Shown here piece after piece: positions 60,781 to 64,000 of a stretch of DNA of 64,000 nt. Each line of letters starts with the position of its first letter. The stretch's first letter is position 1. This DNA is from Pedobacter cryoconitis (GTDB lineage Bacteria > Bacteroidota > Bacteroidia > Sphingobacteriales > Sphingobacteriaceae): the NCBI GenBank assembly GCA_019352875.1, contig JAAAFW010000015.1, forward strand, positions 1,440,598 through 1,504,597. Reading direction: 5' to 3'. Below the pieces are notes generated by a model that worked only from the letters and a program-made list of their open reading frames with translations, was not told the origin of the DNA and searched no databases. The translations under genes were made by a program, and so were the position numbers.

Positions 60781-61362
60781 ATGATGAAAAAAACCTTATT
60801 TACACTGGCTATGGCCTGTTCGTTCCTGCTGTCTGTTGCACAGGATAAACCACAAAAAGGGCCTCAAAAAGGCCCGCAGTTTGAAAATCCAAATAGTGAC
60901 GCCAGGGGGTACCTTGTGAAAGTCGGGGATATTGCACCCTCAGATTTTCAACTGGTACTGCATGATGGTACAAAGACTTCACTGGCAGAACTAAAAGGTA
61001 AAATTGTGATTCTGCAATTTACAGCATCCTGGTGCGTCGTATGCAGAAAGGAAATGCCGGAACTGGAGAAAGAGGTGTGGCAGGCTTATAAAGATAAAGG
61101 GGTTGTACTTATCGGCGTCGATCGTGACGAGCCGCTTGATGTAGTACAGAAATTTCATAAAGATATGAATATCAGTTACCCACTTGCTTTAGACCCGGGG
61201 GCTGGAATCTTTCAACGCTTTGCCGATAAAAAAGCAGGTGTTACACGTAACGTGGTTATCGACAGAAACGGTAAAATACAATACCTGACCAGGCTCTATA
61301 ACCAGGAAGAATTTGAAGGTATGGTTAAGGTCATAGACCAGTTGTCTATAACAAAATCGTGA
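60781..61362 (+). CDS. Secreted TlpA-type thioredoxin-like protein
   Basis: This 193-residue protein has a signal peptide (ending LLSVAQ), a short Lys/Gln/Pro-rich linker with a tandem KGPQKGPQ and a thioredoxin-fold domain (about 50-190) with the redox motif CVVC near residues 85-88 in TASWCVVCRKE. The cis-proline loop is replaced by GVTRNVVIDRNGK, as in the AhpC/TSA-like redoxin type. It acts on thiols or peroxides outside the cytoplasm. It is almost certainly co-transcribed with the M28 peptidase. Confidence 0.88.
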   Translation: MMKKTLFTLAMACSFLLSVAQDKPQKGPQKGPQFENPNSDARGYLVKVGDIAPSDFQLVLHDGTKTSLAELKGKIVILQFTASWCVVCRKEMPELEKEVWQAYKDKGVVLIGVDRDEPLDVVQKFHKDMNISYPLALDPGAGIFQRFADKKAGVTRNVVIDRNGKIQYLTRLYNQEEFEGMVKVIDQLSITKS

Positions 61363-61469
61363 CAGTAATCCGGTTGCCATCAAACAATGATATTTAATGG
61401 TTAAAACTTCTGTAATTTTCCTCATCAATCTAAATTAACGGCGCCTAAACCTCTAATTATTAATCAGAC

Positions 61470-63896
61470 ATGAGAATCTTTACCAGAAAACTTTTACTGT
61501 TAATCGCCATGTCCTGTATCCTGAATATTGCTCAGGGACAGGATATGCTCTCCCTTGTAAAAGGTCTAAAAAAGTATGATGGCTATTTCCCATTTTACTA
61601 CGATGCGAAAAGTGGGAAAATACTGCTGGAAGTAAACAAGCTCGACCAGGAGTTTCTTTATTTCGCCTCCCTGCCTGCCGGCGTGGGATCTGGCGGTCCG
61701 GAATTAGGGAAAGCCAAATCGGACATTGTCAAGTTTACGCTATTGGGCGGCAAATTACTACTAATTCAACCTAATTACCGTTTTCGGGCAGTTACGGGAA
61801 ATAAGGATCAGATTAGGTCGGTGGAAAACGCATTTGCTAAGTCTGTGATCTGGGGATTCAAACCTTTGGCTACAGAAGGAGATAAAGTCCTGATTGACCT
61901 CACTCCATTTTTAATTTCTGACAGTCAGCAGATTGGCGGAACTCTTGGTAAAGCGCCGTATAAGCTCGATGAAAGCCGAAGTGCTATCGCTATTGAAAAT
62001 ACAAAAAACTTTCCGCAAAACACAGAATTTGAGTCACTTATCACATTTACTGGTGGTTCTCCTTCAGGTGGTTATGGTGGGGGTGGTATCGCACCGGACC
62101 CTACTGCTGTAACTGTCTCAATGAGACAGTCATTTGTCGCATTACCAGAACCGGGATTTAAACAGCGGAAATTTGATCCGCGATCAGGCCTGAACCCATT
62201 TAATTATTATGATTTCAGCGCTGATATGGATCAGCCTTTAATAGCCAAATTTTCACGAAGACAAAGATTGGTAAAGAAAAAACCAGGTTTGGCGCCAAGT
62301 GAACCGGTTAAGCCTATTGTCTACTATGTAGACCGTGGCGCTCCTGAAAAGATCAAAAAAGCGCTCATTGAAGGCGGAAACTGGTGGAACGAGGCATTTA
62401 CCGCCGCTGGTTTTATTAATGGATTTGTCGTGAAAGAACTGCCGGAAGGGATAGACCCTATGGATATCCGTTATAATGTCATTAACTGGGTAAATCGCAA
62501 TGGAAACCCAAGAGGATACTCCTTTGGGAATTCTTATATCGACCCGCGTACCGGTGAAATTATTAAAGGTGTAGTAACACTTGGATCTGACAGACACCGT
62601 CAGGATTATTTAATTGCGGAGGGTCTGCTACAGCCTTATCAGGATGGAAAACCGGTTCCCAAAGAATTGGAAGAACTTACATTGGCGAGAATCCGTCAGT
62701 TGTCTGCGCACGAAATCGGGCATACCATCGGTCTCTATCATAATTTTGCAGCCAGTGTTAAAGACAGGGCATCGGTTATGGATTATCCTGCTCCTTACTT
62801 TACGATGGATAAGACCGGCAAGATTGATGTTCAGAATGCCTATGCGAAGGGAATCGGAGAGTGGGATAAGAGAGCGATCATGTGGGGTTACAGCGAATTT
62901 GATGCTGGTACAGATGAAAATAAAGCACTTGATCAGATCATGAAAGAAACCCTGGCCCAGGGGTTTATACAAATTCCGGATGTTGGTGGTGACGTGCATC
63001 CGCTTTCCCATCAGTGGGATAATGGTAATGGGGACGTAACCGCAGAACTGAACCGTTTATTACAAATCAGAAAACAGCTGATCACCAATTTTTCAGAAAA
63101 AGCAATTGCAGCGAATACTCCGATGAGTACGCTGGAAGAAGTTCTGGTTCCGATTTATTTGTTACATCGTTATCAGATAGAGGCTGTGTCGAAACTGATC
63201 GGTGGATTGTATTTTACACACGCATTGAAGAATGACGGACAAGTTCCAACAGCCCTAATTCCGCCCGCGCAGCAACAGGCAGCGCTTAATGCGTTACTCC
63301 TGACGATAAAACCCGAAAATCTGCGTATTCCAGAGCAATTGCTTGAAAAAATTCCACCAAGACCTTCAGGCTTTCCTGGTGGAAGAGAAGTGTTCTCGAG
63401 AAAGACGGGGCCAACATTCGATCCTTTGTCAGCTGCAGAGTCTGTCGCTAGCTTTACAGTGGCCTATCTGCTGGATGGAAAAAGAGCTGCCAGGCTAACT
63501 GAATATGCTGCCAGGGATACTAAACAACCAGGTTTTATTCATGTTGCCGGACAACTGATTAATCAGACCTGGAAGGCACCAGATGCCGGTGGTATGGATG
63601 GCCAGTTACAGATTGTTGTCAATAATCTTGTGCTTAAGTATCTGCTTGCTTTAGGTTCAGGAAAAGATATCTCAGAAAATGTACAAGGACAAGCTTTGCT
63701 TAAAATAGAAGAACTGAATCACTGGCTGGAAGCTAACAAATACCAGGGCACTGACCAGCAGAATGCAAACCGCATTTTTGCATTGTCTCAAATTAAAACT
63801 TTTCAGTTAAACCCAGCTAAGTTTGAGATCGCTCCTGCGGCAGAAATGCCTCCTGGTGCTCCAATAGGCATGGATAATCCGAATCTTCTGCAATAG
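61470..63896 (+). CDS. Secreted zinc-dependent metalloprotease (DUF5117/DUF4953 type)
   Basis: This is an 808-residue secreted protein. After the signal peptide (ending NIAQGQ) comes an N-terminal region (about 25-270; YDGYFPFYYDAKSGKILLEV, VRLGGP-like turns and a Gly-rich loop SGGYGGGGIAP near 200). The metzincin-like catalytic part (about 285-640) has HEIGHTIGLYHNF near residues 414-426, giving the zinc ligands and catalytic Glu; MDYPAPYF follows as a possible Met-turn. The C-terminal half is helical. It cleaves proteins outside the cell. It lies 107 bases downstream of the thioredoxin-like gene in the same direction. Confidence 0.9.
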   Translation: MRIFTRKLLLLIAMSCILNIAQGQDMLSLVKGLKKYDGYFPFYYDAKSGKILLEVNKLDQEFLYFASLPAGVGSGGPELGKAKSDIVKFTLLGGKLLLIQPNYRFRAVTGNKDQIRSVENAFAKSVIWGFKPLATEGDKVLIDLTPFLISDSQQIGGTLGKAPYKLDESRSAIAIENTKNFPQNTEFESLITFTGGSPSGGYGGGGIAPDPTAVTVSMRQSFVALPEPGFKQRKFDPRSGLNPFNYYDFSADMDQPLIAKFSRRQRLVKKKPGLAPSEPVKPIVYYVDRGAPEKIKKALIEGGNWWNEAFTAAGFINGFVVKELPEGIDPMDIRYNVINWVNRNGNPRGYSFGNSYIDPRTGEIIKGVVTLGSDRHRQDYLIAEGLLQPYQDGKPVPKELEELTLARIRQLSAHEIGHTIGLYHNFAASVKDRASVMDYPAPYFTMDKTGKIDVQNAYAKGIGEWDKRAIMWGYSEFDAGTDENKALDQIMKETLAQGFIQIPDVGGDVHPLSHQWDNGNGDVTAELNRLLQIRKQLITNFSEKAIAANTPMSTLEEVLVPIYLLHRYQIEAVSKLIGGLYFTHALKNDGQVPTALIPPAQQQAALNALLLTIKPENLRIPEQLLEKIPPRPSGFPGGREVFSRKTGPTFDPLSAAESVASFTVAYLLDGKRAARLTEYAARDTKQPGFIHVAGQLINQTWKAPDAGGMDGQLQIVVNNLVLKYLLALGSGKDISENVQGQALLKIEELNHWLEANKYQGTDQQNANRIFALSQIKTFQLNPAKFEIAPAAEMPPGAPIGMDNPNLLQ

Positions 63897-63922
63897 GTAA
63901 ATTCATTGGTAATGCTATATAA

Positions 63923-63948
63923 AGAGGGTGTCCAAAAAGGCACCCTCT
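63923..63948 (+). terminator. Terminator after the metalloprotease gene
   Basis: AGAGGGTG and CACCCTCT form an 8-bp stem with a 10-base loop, followed by a T-rich stretch. It lies 26 bases after the stop codon and marks the end of the peptidase unit. Confidence 0.75.
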
Positions 63949-64000
63949 TCTTTGTTTATATCAAACTTGATTTCACTGCTCTTCCAATGCAATATGTAGA

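Noticed and set aside
1..64000. tRNA genes, rRNA genes, CRISPR arrays or a replication origin
   Set aside because: No cloverleaf, rRNA segment, regularly spaced repeat or DnaA-box cluster was noticed on reading both strands; a covariance-model scan would be the decisive check.

Overview
The window looks like a chromosomal segment from a Bacteroidota bacterium, most likely a Sphingobacteriaceae member close to Pedobacter. The evidence is two SusC/SusD pairs, many secreted glycosidases and peptidases, CarboxypepD_reg/TonB receptors, AT-rich spacers without clear Shine-Dalgarno sequences, and several copies of the Bacteroidota -7 promoter element TAnnTTTG. No rRNA, tRNA or CRISPR array was seen. 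This placement comes from protein character only, since no marker gene was compared.

Layout. 1-5648: an amidohydrolase fragment, an MFS exporter, an AraC regulator, two SDR oxidoreductases, an anchored NTF2-like protein, a tautomerase and a Crp/Fnr-type regulator, which together look like small-molecule conversion and efflux. 5790-13469: a dimodular NRPS (A-PCP-C-A-PCP-reductase) divergent from an O-methyltransferase and an EthD-like protein, a candidate compact biosynthetic cluster. 13515-16750: a secreted hypothetical, a metallophosphoesterase, a complete IS3-family element with a -1 frameshift signal, and a spacer with a 20-bp hairpin. 16752-23176: a secreted thioredoxin-like protein divergent from a SusC/SusD pair whose leader carries a SAM-I riboswitch and a terminator. 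23253-26401: elongation factor P and a TonB-type receptor.

26485-38811 is a carbohydrate region. It holds GH20 hexosaminidase, GH95 fucosidase, GH43 and GH71/99-like enzymes, an unusual membrane-spanning regulator (LamG/kelch sensor, one transmembrane helix, cytoplasmic SARP-like domain) and a LacI regulator with two matching palindromic operators. 39088-44413 holds a DUF4397 lipoprotein, an endonuclease/exonuclease/phosphatase protein, a small alpha/beta hydrolase, DUF3891, a HAD phosphatase and a secreted Gfo/Idh/MocA oxidoreductase. 44566-50785 holds the second SusC/SusD pair, a divergent Crp-type regulator and a DUF1349 protein. 50836-53833 holds an Omp85-like barrel, a small lipoprotein and an AraC regulator. 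53937-57337 is an operon (IlvD/Edd dehydratase, SDR, SMP-30 lactonase) that reads as a non-phosphorylative sugar oxidation route. 57339-63896 holds a medium-chain reductase and a secreted peptidase set (M28 peptidase, TlpA-like thioredoxin, HExxH metalloprotease).

How the parts may work together. The glycosidases would release fucose, N-acetylhexosamine and other sugars outside the cell or in the periplasm; SusC/SusD pairs would import oligomers; the lactonase/dehydratase operon could oxidise a released pentose or 6-deoxyhexose. The first SusC/SusD pair is probably not a sugar system, because its leader senses S-adenosylmethionine; uptake of methionine, a methionine-containing peptide or another sulfur nutrient is the likelier role. 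A palindrome, CTACTA-N3-TAGTAG, sits at the promoters of both the thioredoxin-like gene and the second SusC/SusD operon and hints at a shared repressor not encoded here.
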